A DNA stretch of 64,000 nt from Phallus indusiatus. Its lineage: Eukaryota > Basidiomycota > Agaricomycetes > Phallales > Phallaceae. Location of the stretch: positions 744,001 to 808,000 of the forward strand of contig JAQFWX010000004.1 in assembly GCA_027605045.1 (NCBI GenBank), read 5' to 3'. A model generated the notes under the pieces. That model was not told the DNA's origin. It searched no databases and saw nothing but the letters and a program-made list of their open reading frames with translations. Numbering within the stretch: the first letter of the stretch is position 1; each line of letters starts with the position of its first letter. A program made the position numbers and the translations under genes. This document shows, piece after piece, positions 35,577 to 47,421 of this stretch.

Positions 35577-37073
35577 TCATGTTTTGCTATGATGATTTTT
35601 CCCTTCCAACAGGGTGCTGGGCACGATAGATGGTGTAGCAGATGAACCCGAGTCAGTGGGCGGCACCCCCAATTGTCCTTGCAAACCGCTTTCTAAATCG
35701 TGATTCGGCAGCCAAGACATATCTATGGGATCAGTAAAGGCAGGACCTTCATTAGTCGTACCCTCTCCGGGGACATATAACCCCGCATTTACAAGTGATT
35801 GTCGACTATTGAGATTAGCGAGAACTGTATTAGAATATCTAAAATCTTTGGTTGAGGGCCAAAAGATTACGCAGTAGTTTGAACGCCTACAATTTTCCCA
35901 GTATGAAAAACCTACAGATATAGTATATGTGAGAAAGGACATGAGAATAACGAAAATAATAGGGGTGATGGTTACTACGTACGGGGTATCTTGCAAATTG
36001 TTTAACGTGAAGCCAAAGAAAAACCCTAACTGGATTAAAGCGCAACATGCAGTAAATGCCCCCGTCTGGACGGATTGATTGATTAAACGAGTCAGTAGCG
36101 CACGCGTGGATCTTATGTTCGTATTTGATTTTGATTTCCTAATCTGTGACACAAGCAAAATGAGTTTAATAATCTCAAGCCAGTAAAATTTTTCGTAAGC
36201 CTACATAAAATATCATTCCACCGGCGATTAGTATATCACAAGCAGCGCTGGAGGCGAGCCATACGGCAAACGCGTCAAATGTTGACAATTTCATTGAGTC
36301 AGTGAGTTGTGAAGCCAATACTTGGCTAGCACCTGCGAGCGCGGCGAGAAACTGAGCAAAAGCGATCTGAGACGGAAGGGGTATCCGTTAAAATCCGAAC
36401 CAATGATGGAGAAACTAACCGCTACATACCGCGACAATCAAACCACTAACAATCACATTTTTACTGAACACCCATAGCCGTCGAGCGAAGAAGATTTGGG
36501 CAAGATAGGCAGCTGTAATGAATTAACTAGCTGACGTGACCGCTGAGGGCACGCACTTACTTAAAGCAGTGAGAATAATGGCTACTGAAAAACTCCAGGG
36601 AGCAGCCATTAAAGTTGCAGGATTTCCCCATCCAGACACCATGAATAACCAGGTTGCGTTGGTTGAAATAGCCGTGTCAGCACACTCGAGGATCAGAAGT
36701 GACAATACTGAACATAGGAAAAATGCGGTGCTGCACTGGATAAAGAAGTCCACTATTTACCTAGAAGTTTGATCATCCGACGATCCTTAGGATACCATTG
36801 AAAATATAAGTCTGCACTGGTGTTATTATCAAACGATAATGACACAGAAGAAGCAAAACATACAAATTTGCAACACCACTACTCCAAAAAGACCCCAGCT
36901 CATTAAACTTCCCAACAGCTAGAGAGACGTACAAAGTGAAATTTGAAGCATATGAGCTCAAAGACCTACAATGGGACCCAAACTAAATAGTTTCCAAAAT
37001 ATTTGAAAACCTGATTTCGAGGAGATGTGTATGAAACTCACATGAGATTTAAATTTTCTTGGGATGTGCTCAT
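35577..37073 (-). CDS. DUF6534 seven-helix membrane protein, copy 3
   Basis: Start at 37073: MSTSQENLNL, then an intron (GTGAGT...ATTTAG) to ILGPI. The following exons give LLGSLMSWGLFGVVVLQI and LYFQWYPKDRRMIKLL. Then come VDFFIQCSTAFFLCSVLSL, LILECADTAISTNATWLF and GWGNPATLMAAPWSFSVAIIL. Next is a helix-rich exon with LINQSVQTGAFTACCALIQLG, and the C-terminus YSNTVLANLNSRQSLVNAGL followed by a hydrophilic tail ending at 35577. The similarity to copy 2 extends even to the tail element DPIDxxW, so these two are recent duplicates now separated by Gemin2. Function unknown. Confidence 0.85.
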
Positions 37074-39243
37074 TTCTTGCCAACAAGGACTCTAAGAGCA
37101 GCTGGGATGGTGGTCATCGACGCGCAAGAGCAGCGGAAGATAAGGGTAGTGGAAGATGAAACGAAGAAAGAAAATTTGGTAAATTTATTGAATTCTTATT
37201 AGATTCTCAAGGAATCGAGAATTGTCGGATCACACGTGGCCGTGGCCTTCTAGGCGAGTTCAGCATCCGGCGATTCGAGACCTGAACCTTCTTTCAATTT
37301 TCTCCCACTCTCAACGGGTCTGTTGTAAACTTAGTGTTTCGGGAGTTTTCCGACGTCTAATAAGAGATAGGATAATCTCTGATCATATCCCATTAAATTC
37401 ACCGCTGCGCTTTTGAAATGAAAATTTCCGAAAGTGGTAAACTTTCCTGGGAAGTTGCGACAGGGTGATGTGAGCGGACATGGACGTCATTCACCACGAG
37501 TTGTCTACTATGTCGTCAACATGGGAGCCAGGGATGCTTTTACGTAGCCCTCTATTAATTTGTTCGTTGTCGAGCTTGTCGAGGTTAAAAAAAAGGTCTT
37601 TAGTCGAAGTGTTGCTATTGGTCACGGTACTCTGACTAATTTGCGGAGTTCAAAACAAAGCCAAACAAATTCTCTCAATCTCAAAACTCTCAACACGAGC
37701 TTCAAATACAACGCAGCAATCCGTAAATAAAAAACCAAGGAACAGTCCATCCACCATAGCTGATTGTGGCGTTGATGCAAAGTTAGAAATATTCTCTCGT
37801 CTTCTCATGCTACCTGTCATTTTTCAGCTTACTGTGTATGTGGATCCTGTCGGCATTGAAATTCCTTGAACACACCTCAAAATCAAGTCCAACTATGTAA
37901 TCTGTGATAGCAGACCCGATTGATGTGGCAGAACTATGACCCAAATATATTGGGGATGATGAAAATCGTGATGCACAATCTGAGCCGGTATCGTACCATC
38001 AGTGTGTAGACCGCTGCCTCAGATTGCATCCGAGTGTTGTCCGATTCAATAACGGCGTAATATTTTCTGCGGCATAGGCTACATTTTTGTCCTCCGTTTT
38101 CTATGTTTCACCAAGGTACGCCGTAACATCCAAAAACTGGTCCCAAGCTCTTGGGAAACCAACAGTTGAATTATACCCATGGGTGCCACTGACGCTGAAA
38201 AATAGGCTTCCACGACTCAATGGCTTTTGTGGCTTTATTTCCTCTCTATATGACATTGTCAATGCTATACATGAATATTCCTATATGCTGGGATCGCATT
38301 GCATCATACGTCCGAGAAGCACCTATTATCTTCGTCATGTCATAGTGAAACATGAACATATCGATGTCGAAAAACAGGTATCAACTGCTTATAATGGATG
38401 TATGTTGATACTACTGCTCCGTATTTGTGTCTAGTAGGAGCATGTAGGAGTACAAAACCCGGGCCGAGAAAAATCAGATATCATTAGATGTTATCAATCA
38501 GTGATAGAATATGACGTTCGGGTATGCCTGATACTATGTACATGGTTAACTATCTATGGTATGTGTATATCACGTCGTCTTGGCGAGATATGAGATCCTG
38601 ATATACTGTATTTTTAAAATGGTCGATTCTCCATTTATTCTTCTACCTAATTCCCGTTTTGTGCCCATGGGGTGGGCTCACGAATACTGATTCGCTCTTA
38701 TATTTTTGTCGAATTCTCAGAGATATCAACGGACCCATTGTACATATTCACTAGAAGGAATCCTACTTTCAGGAACCAATAGCAATAGAATTTCTCAGAG
38801 AGTCGACATCGCTTGAGTTTATAAGGTACGTTGGGAATACGCTCCAAACTTCTCACATATTCTATTGCAGAGCGACCGGGAGCAAAGGATTCCAAGTTTT
38901 TTTTCTATCAAAAAGGCTTGGACAAATATATTTTTTATGCATATGCATAGTATTCTGACAGTAAACCCGAGGCGGATCGCACAAGCGTAAAGGCGTACTC
39001 ATATATATGGAGCTCAAGCAAGAATCACTAGTCGTTACATATGTAAATTTGCCTCTTCCGACCCAAGAAAGCCTGGCTTTTATACGCAGTTGGCTTTAGC
39101 CGACGGACACTTCCGACGTGCGCGTGACACCAGACAGACACGCGTCGCGTAACGTGTTCTATTAAATATATCCGCGCTACCCGACACAACACGCGATTTC
39201 ATTCAGCTCCACGTGCGCTCATCCGCTCACAACATCAACAACA
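37074..39243. other. Gene-poor stretch
   Basis: 2.2 kb with no supported gene. It contains the divergent promoters of DUF6534 copy 3 (-) and the unknown gene at 39244 (+). The longest frame (38087-38434, +) starts only with TTG and has no known motif. Confidence 0.5.
39119..39150. promoter_or_regulatory. ACGCGT-type elements upstream of the gene at 39244
   Basis: GCGCGTGACA, then ACGCGT at 39140-39145 directly followed by CGCGT. They lie about 100 bp before the start codon and resemble the elements before Gemin2, RNF220 and RPA2 in this window. Confidence 0.4.
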
Positions 39244-40010
39244 ATGATACCGTCAACGCCATCTCCTTCAAAGAAACATTATTCTACGCAGCACAGAGAT
39301 GAGCAAGACGCGGCGGAACGCGTATGGATCCGTGGTGTTCTAGAAAGAAATCCGAATCCGCAGGCTGCGGACACGTCGAGCATTGACGTTCAGCTTCAAC
39401 TACAATCGTTACTTAGGAATGTAGGATCTAGGGTTCGCAAAAGTACATTGTTTGCTACGCGTTAAACGTTCAACTCCAGCTAATTTCGTCTTGATCACGT
39501 TCCTCAGGTGTAACCGAAGGTTATAACACTCCTCCAACAGCTTTATCTACACCGTACGCGTCACCTACAAAGGACCATAGCAAACCGAATCTAGAGCCTA
39601 GTGTTTCCTCTCCGCAACGCCCACCGGAAACGCAAGATCGTGTCTTTACAAGTTCAAAGGATATCCTGCGATCGGTCTACTCCCAAGGCTATTCAACTCC
39701 AAAGTGTCCCCCTCCGAAGAAACGTGGTCGCTCTTACGATTATGACGAGCCAGAAGACAAGGGAAACGCTGAACATGAGGAAGACGACCGTATCGACATT
39801 GATCTTCCGGAGGTGCTTACACGTGCCAGCTCGCATCGAATTATCAAACCACTTCCATTCCGGCTAACCCAAGCGCGCCCTAATACTGCCTCATGTACGA
39901 ACACAGCAGTAAACGACGATCCGTTCTCTACACCCCAAGAAATGTCTCCCGAGTCGACAGAGATGGAAACTTGTATCGAACTTATGAAGGACGTTGTAAA
40001 GGTCCTATGA
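39244..40010 (+). CDS. Unknown protein with many possible phosphorylation sites
   Basis: Not recognised. Exon 1 starts MIPSTPSPSKKHYSTQHRDE and has an amphipathic part (SIDVQLQLQSLLRNVGSRVRK). An intron (donor GTACAT near 39444, acceptor CTCAG near 39508) joins it, phase 1, to SVTEGYNTPPTALSTPYASP. Several S/T-P sites (TPSPSKK, TPP, TPYASPTK, STPK) look like cyclin-dependent-kinase targets. A basic cluster (CPPPKKRGRS) may be a nuclear signal. It is followed by an acidic stretch and the end MKDVVKVL at 40010. The ACGCGT elements upstream would fit a cell-cycle gene, but that is inference. Confidence 0.65.
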
Positions 40011-40733
40011 TGTGGTAAGAGACATGTAATCCCGACTCCCGAGTCATGGTTAGCAGTAAGTTGCAAGAATTATTTAGAATTTATGGATGGATTGGAACTT
40101 GCATGGACATTCTCATGGATTGTATTCTCAAACTATAAACATATTTATTCGGTGTTCATCCTCACCTTTGCTTTTACCGCTCTGTCGTGCTAAATATCAT
40201 TATTACACGCTATGCCATACTGCATTTCTTTTTTTACAAAAACATTATGCAACGCGATATAGTCGCTGTGACTTTACAGTATGCATATGTTTGAAGGCTT
40301 ATGGCCTTGTCGTCTTCAGTCGCAAGCGTGGGTCGGTTCCAAAATGGATCCAAATATCTTTCTTAAACACTTTCCTACGTTTTTATCTAATCTCTACCAA
40401 AACCTTCGTCTAGATGGGTTTATGACCTTGATCATGATGTGCCAGCAGGGGATGGTTGCCTAGTCGCAGTGGATGACCCTGGGAAGGTATTGCGAGCGGC
40501 TGATGAACCAAGTTTACATCAAGCCTCCCTATTTGGAGTCTTCGTCCATCTCCCGCACTTGCTTCACGAAAGTGAAGTTTCCAATAGTCGTCGTTCTTGG
40601 AGAGTGATTAGGACAGCTGACTAAGCGAGCGCTGACTCGTTCACCGCAAACCGCGGTTACTCGTTGTCATCATAGCAACAATTAGAGTTGTCTCATTAGA
40701 TTACTTTCTATCACAGCTCGTAAAAACTCTCCG
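40011..40733. other. Intergenic upstream of ARP3
   Basis: 3' region of the unknown gene and promoter of ARP3. The open frames at 40087-40413 and 40439-40624 show no recognisable protein. Confidence 0.5.
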
Positions 40734-42494
40734 ATGTCGTTGGCCCCTGTAATATGTGATAACGGCACGGGATACTCAAAGATTGGGTACGTTGTAGCCT
40801 TTTATATTCTATATCTCTCAGAATGTGAGCGACTTATCGATTATGACAGATTTGCGGGAAATTCAGATCCTTCCTTGTAAGTTTATAAATTTCTTGAATC
40901 TCTATGTTTTCTCACCACTTTCTACCAGCGTATTTCCTACTGCAATCGCGACTCGAGACACACAGTCAACAGGACGAGGACCGCCTCTTCCCTCAAAACC
41001 TGGACATCTAGCCTCCAAGCGTGGCATTGAAGATCTGGATTTCTACATCGGTGATGAGGCGTTGGCAAATTCTAAAAGCTATGGTCTTCATTATCCAATC
41101 CGTCATGGGACTATTGACAACTGGGATTTGATGGAACGATATTGGGAGCAGTGTATATTCAAGTACTTGCGCTGCGAGCCTGAAGACCACTACTTCCTTC
41201 TGGTAAATATCGTTACCAATTTCTTTGTATTTAATATAGTGCACTTTTTTAACCGACTGCATTTGATAGACTGAACCACCTCTCAACCCGCCTGAGAATC
41301 GAGAAAACACAGCAGAAATATTCTTCGAATCGTTCAACATTCAAGGATTATACATCGCTGTTCAAGCAGTTCTTGCTCTCGCCGCATCATGGCCCTCTAA
41401 CAAAAACTCAGATCGAACTCTTACAGGGACTGTCATAGATTCAGGAGATGGTGTTACGCACGTTATTCCCTGCGCAGACGGCTACGTAATCGGCAGCGCG
41501 ATCAAGCACATTCCGATTGCAGGACGAGACATCACAAACCATGTCCTTAACTTGCTGCGAGAGCGTGGCGACGCTGCAGCGATTCCCACAGAAGAGCAGC
41601 TGAAGATTGCTGCCCGTATCAAGGAAGATTATAGCTATGTCTGCCAAGATATTGTGCGAGAGTTTAAGAAGTACGATGCCAATCCTCGGGACAATATTCA
41701 GCGCTTTGAGGGTGTACATTCCGTTACTGGCCGGGTCAGTCATCCGTACTTGCTCCCTTTTTGACCGTGTTTAAAGTTGGCTCATTCTTTTTCTTCTTTC
41801 ATTGATTACATTGATTAGAAATATTCTGTTGACGTCGGATACGAACGGTTTTTGGCACCGGAAATCTTCTTCAATCCCGAAATATACTCTTCGGACTTTT
41901 TGACTCCTCTCCCTGAAATCGTGGATGGAGTCATACAAGCGTCGCCTATTGACGTCAGAAGAGGCCTGTACAAGGTATTGTTCAGCATCATGCTACAGTA
42001 ACGGGAGCGTTACTGAAGTGCTCTTTTGTTAGAACATTGTACTGTCAGGAGGATCAACCATGTTCGACCACTTTGGACAGCGGTTGAAACGGGATCTGAA
42101 GAACATCGTTGATCAACGCATTACAACGAGCGAAGCACTCAGCAGCTCCAAGGTACAATCTAACTGTTGTTGGAGTACGTATGAGAGACTGACATAGCCA
42201 TAGTCATCTGGTGTCGAGGTCAACGTTATCAGCCACAAACGTCAACGGTGAGTATACTGATATTTTTGCGTTGGACTTGGACTGATGAGCATCATGTCGA
42301 AAGATACGCCGTCTGGTTCGGTGGATCTTTATTGGGGTCGTTGGTATGTCATAGTGCTGCATCTGATAGTCACAATTCTCATCTTCTTTTCCTCATAGCC
42401 CAACTTCGCATCATACTGTCACACGAAGGCAGAATACGAAGAAGTTGGACCCAGCATCTGCAGAAGATACGCGATTTTCGGAAGTGTCAATTAA
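40734..42494 (+). CDS. ARP3: Actin-related protein 3 (ARP3)
   Basis: Core subunit of the Arp2/3 complex, which nucleates branched actin filaments. It starts [18 protein letters not shown] at 40734; short introns then give FAGNSDPSF and [11 protein letters not shown]. Landmarks are [31 protein letters not shown], the nucleotide-binding [58 protein letters not shown] and the C-terminal [14 protein letters not shown]...[12 protein letters not shown], stop at 42494. All actin-fold signature blocks are intact. The formin gene at 54-60 kb builds the other, unbranched kind of actin filament. Confidence 0.96.
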
Positions 42495-42652
42495 TGTAAA
42501 CCACTTGTAATGTAAATGAAACATCTATACATTAAGTCCCGTGTACTTGCTATTTTTAAGGATGTTCAAAACAGAAGATATTTATACATTATATACACAT
42601 CATTTTGGTGATTGAATCACTTCCGACCGTCCTTGATACCGCACCACTTCCT

Positions 42653-43978
42653 TCAAGTACAAATAGCCCAGGAGATCTCAGCCTCCCGTCCTTTGGTGAT
42701 CATTACCTCGATCTGATGCTGTGGTGGGATGAAAACTACTCCACCCTTCCCTAACATATCATGCTCTCTATATTCGCTTCTATTGAAAGCCGAAATAACG
42801 ACTTCTCCCTCTAAGACAATCCCTACCGTCGGTCCTTCAATAGCGTTCAAGATCTCCTGTCTATGATTCTCGTCGATATGCGTGTATAGGACTTGAAATT
42901 CCTTGATCGTAGTCGGATCATATGTGACGGTTCGACCCAGCTGCGCTCCCTTGTATGGCTGCGGGGCCAACGCATATGCATTCGCCGGTTTGAAGTTATC
43001 GGCGGTGAGCATTTTTGCAAACGTATTGACGTCTCTCTCGTTAGGAGGCACGAAAGCTGCGTTAACGACATTGTCGGATACCGCCATGCATTCGATGATA
43101 TCTCCGTGGATGTAAGCATGAGCTTCGTCTGCGTTGATTAAGAGTGCTTGTCCCTTTTTCAATGACACGTAATTCATCAGCAATGGGGCTACCAAAACGC
43201 CAGGATCGTCTTGATACTGCATATACAGCTCGCGGATGAGTCGCGTTTGTGTATCTTGCAGGTTTTCGGTGCGGTCAATGAGACTTATAATCAGGGGCTT
43301 TATCTCTCCGGGAGAACGAGAAAGAATGGAGGAAATGATTTTCTTGGCTGAATTGAAATCATGCACTCGGACAGGCTCGCCTACGGCTTCAGCTAATTCG
43401 GGAGTCTCGTTGAATATCTTCCTAATGTGCTCGATTGGTTTGAATCCTACGAATGCGCTGAAATCACCCAATGCAAGAGCGATTTCTGGTTTATGGTTGA
43501 CATCGACGAAGCTTCCTGGATCTTTGTTATGAAGCCCCTCAGCGAGGGATTTGTTTGGGTGTGCTTGGAGAGGAAGCGCTTTCGCGATGGAAAGCACTTT
43601 GAAAAGAAAGGGTAACTCGGGTTTTTGAGAGGAAACGTCTCGTCCCGATGTTTTGGAGAATTTGGATAAAACAGCAGGTCCTATGAAGGTATTTGGGCTG
43701 GAAGCCAAAAGGGAAGCAAGCGTTTTATCTGGTTGCTCATAGAGATACGAGGGACCATTTGGATGAGTCCCCATCCAGACCTATCAAATACCCATAATCA
43801 ATCCTTTTTCTCGAATGCATTGTACGATAAAATAACTCGCCTCTGCATAACTTTTGCCTTCCTGTATGTTGTAGTCAGGACCGCAAGCCGCAGGTATAAG
43901 TTTAGCCACCAAGGAATCCTTCGAATCTTTTCCCCAATCGTATGTTTGAACCGAACATTTGAGACGATAAAGTGACAT
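42653..43978 (-). CDS. PMI40: Mannose-6-phosphate isomerase, type I
   Basis: Zinc enzyme interconverting fructose-6-phosphate and mannose-6-phosphate, feeding GDP-mannose for glycosylation and cell wall. Exon 1 (43978-43841) starts MSLYRLKCSVQTYDWGKDS. A 60-base intron with a GC donor (GCGAGT) and TAG acceptor (43781-43840) follows, then VWMGTHPNGPS. Likely metal ligands are Gln and His in LPLQAHPNKSLAEGLH, Glu in HKPEIALAL and His in NADEAHAYIHGDI. The signature block reads ECMAVSDNVVNAAFVPP, with Asn where the yeast enzyme, from memory, has Arg. The cupin end HQIEVMITKGREAEISWAIC closes at 42653. Convergent with ARP3, 158 bp apart. Confidence 0.95.
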
Positions 43979-44181
43979 TGCCGTTATAACTTTCGTATGG
44001 AGCATGTTACACTTCCATATACATGCATTTATAGAGTGTCGCCCATGATGTCATTCATCCCTCCAAGCTTCATGGAAGAATACTTGTGGTCATCCAATTA
44101 GCCGTGACATAGACGAAACAAAGATAGCTGATTAAAGCAAGGTTTGCTTTTTTTGGCGTATTAATACAAGCCTATACATAA

Positions 44182-45343
44182 CTAACTAACTAAAGCCAAT
44201 CTTGACGATACCTCTACTTGAGCTTGAACCAAATTTGATATATACGAAATCATTAGGGTATCCTACAGCAAGTAAGATTACGGAAGGTTTTGAGCAGAAA
44301 AATAATAACGTACTTGTAAATGAGAATTGAAAAGCTCTTCCAATTTACCCTTGTCCATGCCAGATGTGCTGACGTTAAGCGTATCCAACAAGTATCGACC
44401 GACAGTGACATCACCTTCCACTTCGCCAGAGATGACAGAACGAACATAGGCTAGCACTCGATCTACCATTTCACTTACTTGACGCAGTGAAGCTTCAAGC
44501 GTTGTCAAGTCTGATTCTAATCCGATGGGTGTTGGTGACGCGGCGGCTTTAGTTAATAGATCGACTAATCGAAAGCTCAAAGGAGGTAAGGAAATAGGTT
44601 ACGATGATTACTCACGGCTACTGTATTCAGCGGAATGGGAGCTAAGGTCACAAGGTATAGGAACGAAAACTGCGTTTTCTGGTTTTGGGGTAACACCGAC
44701 GGGTGAACTGAGATGAAGACAGATTAGTGCTAAGTAGGTTTCATGCTGAACGAGATAACAAACCTTGTGTAGGCTTTGACGCTGACTTGTTCTCCCTCTT
44801 GAAGGCCAGTGTCCATTGCGACGTGGACAGCGGGATAAGGTGCTGTCTCTTGTGAGTAAAAGTTGTGGATTAGGGCAGAGTAAGTGTTCAGATTAGAGCC
44901 GGTTGAGTACCTTGAGTCTATGAGATTCCAACTTGAAGCGATGAGGGGGACACTTACCATCCTACGATGACTTCTTTGGGGTTAACCTTTTGGTGCAGCT
45001 CGTATAAAGTACGATGATAGTCCATGTCCACGGCGACTTGTTCTACAGTCTCGCTATGCAAGACTGCAAAGGCGGTTTTCACTTCTATTGTATTTTCATT
45101 TCTGATACCGAGTAATGTTCCAATAACCCGCTCTTGACTCTCTTTTCTGCGTAAAAAGTGGTCGAGGATGGAGAAGAGAGCTGCAGGGTGAATAGTCACA
45201 GATGAGAAGGTGCGGCTGATAATTAGATAGATTTTGTTAGAGAAGTCTCATTTGAGAAATTAAATTTACTTACGGAGCTCCCGAATGCACCGATGAAATA
45301 GGTTGCTGTAAATAAACAGCGGAAGTCTGTTGACTTAGAGGCA
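44182..45343 (-). CDS. TIF35f: Eukaryotic translation initiation factor 3 subunit F
   Basis: eIF3f, an MPN-domain scaffold subunit of initiation factor 3 (the symbol given is informal). Start MPLSQQTSAVYLQQP at 45343, then TFSSVTIHPAALFSILDHFLRR, TLLGIRNENTIEVKTAFAV and the MPN core VNPKEVIVGWYSTGSNLNTY. HVAMDTGLQEGEQVSVKAY is also typical. The metal-binding JAMM residues are not all present, as expected for the inactive MPN subunit. The C-terminal half is helical (LTTLEASLRQVSEMVDRVL). The last exon gives DTLMISYISNLVQAQVEVSS, stop at 44182. Six or so short introns. Confidence 0.93.
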
Positions 45344-45415
45344 TGCAGCAATGGCGGAGTGTCTTTTTTTTTGAGCGTTTGAGCGCCTAAACAACTGCAA
45401 ACTCAATCCACGGCC
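45344..45415. promoter_or_regulatory. Shared promoter of eIF3f and TOM7
   Basis: Only 72 bp separate the divergent start codons. The spacer has a T9 tract near 45363-45372 and a GAGCGTTTGAGCGCC partial repeat. Both genes must be driven from here. Confidence 0.6.
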
Positions 45416-45722
45416 ATGCCTTCAGACGAAACAAGAGTAGGTGGACCATAGCATTTTCGATCTTTTATTTTTCTAAAATTGCTTCTAGGAGCGAATTGTG
45501 AAAGCCATTGAACTTGGAAGGGTGAAAAAATTAGCTTAATTCAATATACCTTATTGACCGTCTCTTAGACCGTTTTGCATTACACATGGGTGCCTTTTGT
45601 TATCTACATTGGATACACACGCAGTAATCCTCAACCCTCATTAATCAAGTGTGTTTCGTTGTTATGTTGCATGTAATTCCGCACCTAACATCTTTGCTAG
45701 ATTACTCACACCATTGGCCTAA
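45416..45722 (+). CDS. TOM7: Mitochondrial import receptor subunit TOM7
   Basis: Tiny tail-anchored subunit that modulates assembly of the outer-membrane TOM translocase. Four exons, all under 81 bases, can be joined exactly: 45416-45436, 45489-45521, 45569-45648 and 45701-45722. They give 51 residues: MPSDETRERIVKAIELGR, then TVLHYTWVPFVIYIGYTRSN (the membrane segment with the conserved W-x-P-F-V), then PQPSLIKLLTPLA. All donors are GT (GTAGGT, GTGAAA, GTGTGT) and all acceptors TAG. The length matches fungal Tom7. No long open frame marks this gene. Confidence 0.93.
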
Positions 45723-46032
45723 TGGGTAGCTCGAAAAGGCTTTTAAAGCCAGTGTATTTTGTTTACAGTTCAAATGCTGAATGGTTTTTTATAATTGCAT
45801 AGGTAAGCCCTACTCTCTTTTCTCATTGGGCTACGATGATAAACCCGTGGTGTGCCACTTTATTGGCATCCGACGTTCGTTCTGTGTAACCGCGCTTCTG
45901 TGGTCGGTTTATCAGTAATTGCGACGATGCGGACCACTCTTAAGGCCAGACTTGAGCCCCATTTTTATTCCGTTGATAACATTTTGAGATTGGACATATC
46001 TAACGCACTGTTCTCACACTATTAGATTTTTT
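45723..46032. other. Intergenic between convergent TOM7 and RNF220
   Basis: Shared 3' region, AT-rich, no gene recognised. Confidence 0.5.
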
Positions 46033-47421
46033 TTATAAATATATTCGCCGAAGCTCGCTTGCTGCAGTGATACGTTTGCACATCGGACATAACTTCGTAG
46101 AACCTAAACAACGTAACCAACAAGTCTTACAACAAGTGTGCCAGCAACCCGTTGAGACTGTTGGTTCCAAGTAATGATCCAGACAAATTCGACATGCCTG
46201 CCCACCCGGTGCTGGTATTGCCTACATTAACATGCGTCAGATATGTCCATCCAACGGAAGAAAATGACTTACCGGTGATAACTCGCGCGATAGTATTTTA
46301 CCATTACTTTGCACTTCTTCCTTAAGAGTTTCCTCGTTGCCTACCTCAATCTCTGTATTGGGATCTTCTGTCTCATGATGTGACCCGATAATGTCAGCTT
46401 CTGTGAATTGAGCCTCCCCAAATACCGCAGCGTCGTCTCCGTCTATGTCGATATCATCTTCGGTGTCGTTCTCCTGAGGATTCCGTATACTATAGCCTGC
46501 GCCTGACATTGTACACACGAATGTAAGACGTAATATAGGGAAGACGAAAAAAGTTCCTACGAACCTCGAAAGTCTACGGAACGGGTGATCCGTATACGTG
46601 TTTCACCGCCTATTTCATACTCTTCTAACCCGTTCGCTGCAAGATCATTTTCATCCGCAACAACATTGTCCGTAGCATGTCTCAAGCAGGCGTCAATATG
46701 TGCCTCCATGCAATCTGCATCGCCTGACAATGGTGCTTGACATACAGGGCATACGTTAGGTCCTCTCGTCTTCGATACGCCTTCATCCTCGTCTATGTCA
46801 TCTTTCAAAAGCTCCTTTAGTCTGGCATGTCGTTCACGACGACGGCGCTGGACCGTTTTAACGGTCTTCGAGACTTGGGCGAGTAAATTGGCCTTTCCTG
46901 ATGTTGTACTGCTTCCTTGGTTTGGATTTAGGGAGCGTCTGGCTCTTACTGCTGCACTTCTTCTGCTTGGACTGGAAAGAGAAACCGAAAATTCGCATTT
47001 AGACGGTGAGACATTAGCTCAGAAACTTGATGTATCACATACCCAGCGGCGAAAAGATCCTCTTCGATCTGCTCCCAAGGTAATAGATCATCATCGTCCA
47101 GTCGGGATTGGCAGATTTCTTCCACCCGCTGAAGCTCGAAAACTTCATGAGTAGCCAATAATCTCACGGGAATAGTATCTTCGCAGACAGGGCAAATCCT
47201 AGTCTCCGCTTTTTTCGCTGTAGTCATAGCCAGAATTAATTGTGCAGATATGTGTATATAAGAGAAAGAAATACATTTTTTGGCCTTTCGTTCCAGATCT
47301 ACTTTCTCGCATGGCAGTGACTCTGGCGTGTCTGACAAGGAGCGCTTTTTTCCTCTGAGCAATTTTTCAACGGGAGGTCATAGAATGGTTGGGTATCTCA
47401 CTTTTGATTAACAACCGGCAT
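46033..47421 (-). CDS. RNF220-type RING E3 ubiquitin ligase
   Basis: Predicted E3 ubiquitin ligase. The ATG at 47421 begins MPVVNQ; an intron (GTGAGA...CTCAG) leads to KGKKRSLSDTPESLPCEK, and a second to ETRICPVCEDTIPVRLLATH and FELQRVEEICQSR, a Cys/His finger typical of RNF220. Next come the basic helix RRRRERHARLKELLKDDIDED and a second finger, CPVCQAPLSGDADCMEAHID. An acidic region follows. The last exons encode the RING: QACRICLDHYLEPTVSTGCW, then HTCC and CLGSTKLCPMCKRI, ending LRRIYL at 46033. Zinc ligands of all domains look intact. Targets are unknown. Confidence 0.88.

Noticed and set aside
38087..38434. 115-codon frame in the empty 37-39 kb stretch
   Set aside because: It begins at TTG, has no early ATG and no recognisable motif.
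40439..40624. Possible 3' end of a minus-strand gene (frame ending QVREMDEDSK)
   Set aside because: No upstream exons fit before the ARP3 start.
45705..45795. tRNA-like string (GGCCTAATGG with a TTCAAAT loop)
   Set aside because: The D-arm-like bases are the last codons and stop of TOM7, and the stems do not pair properly.
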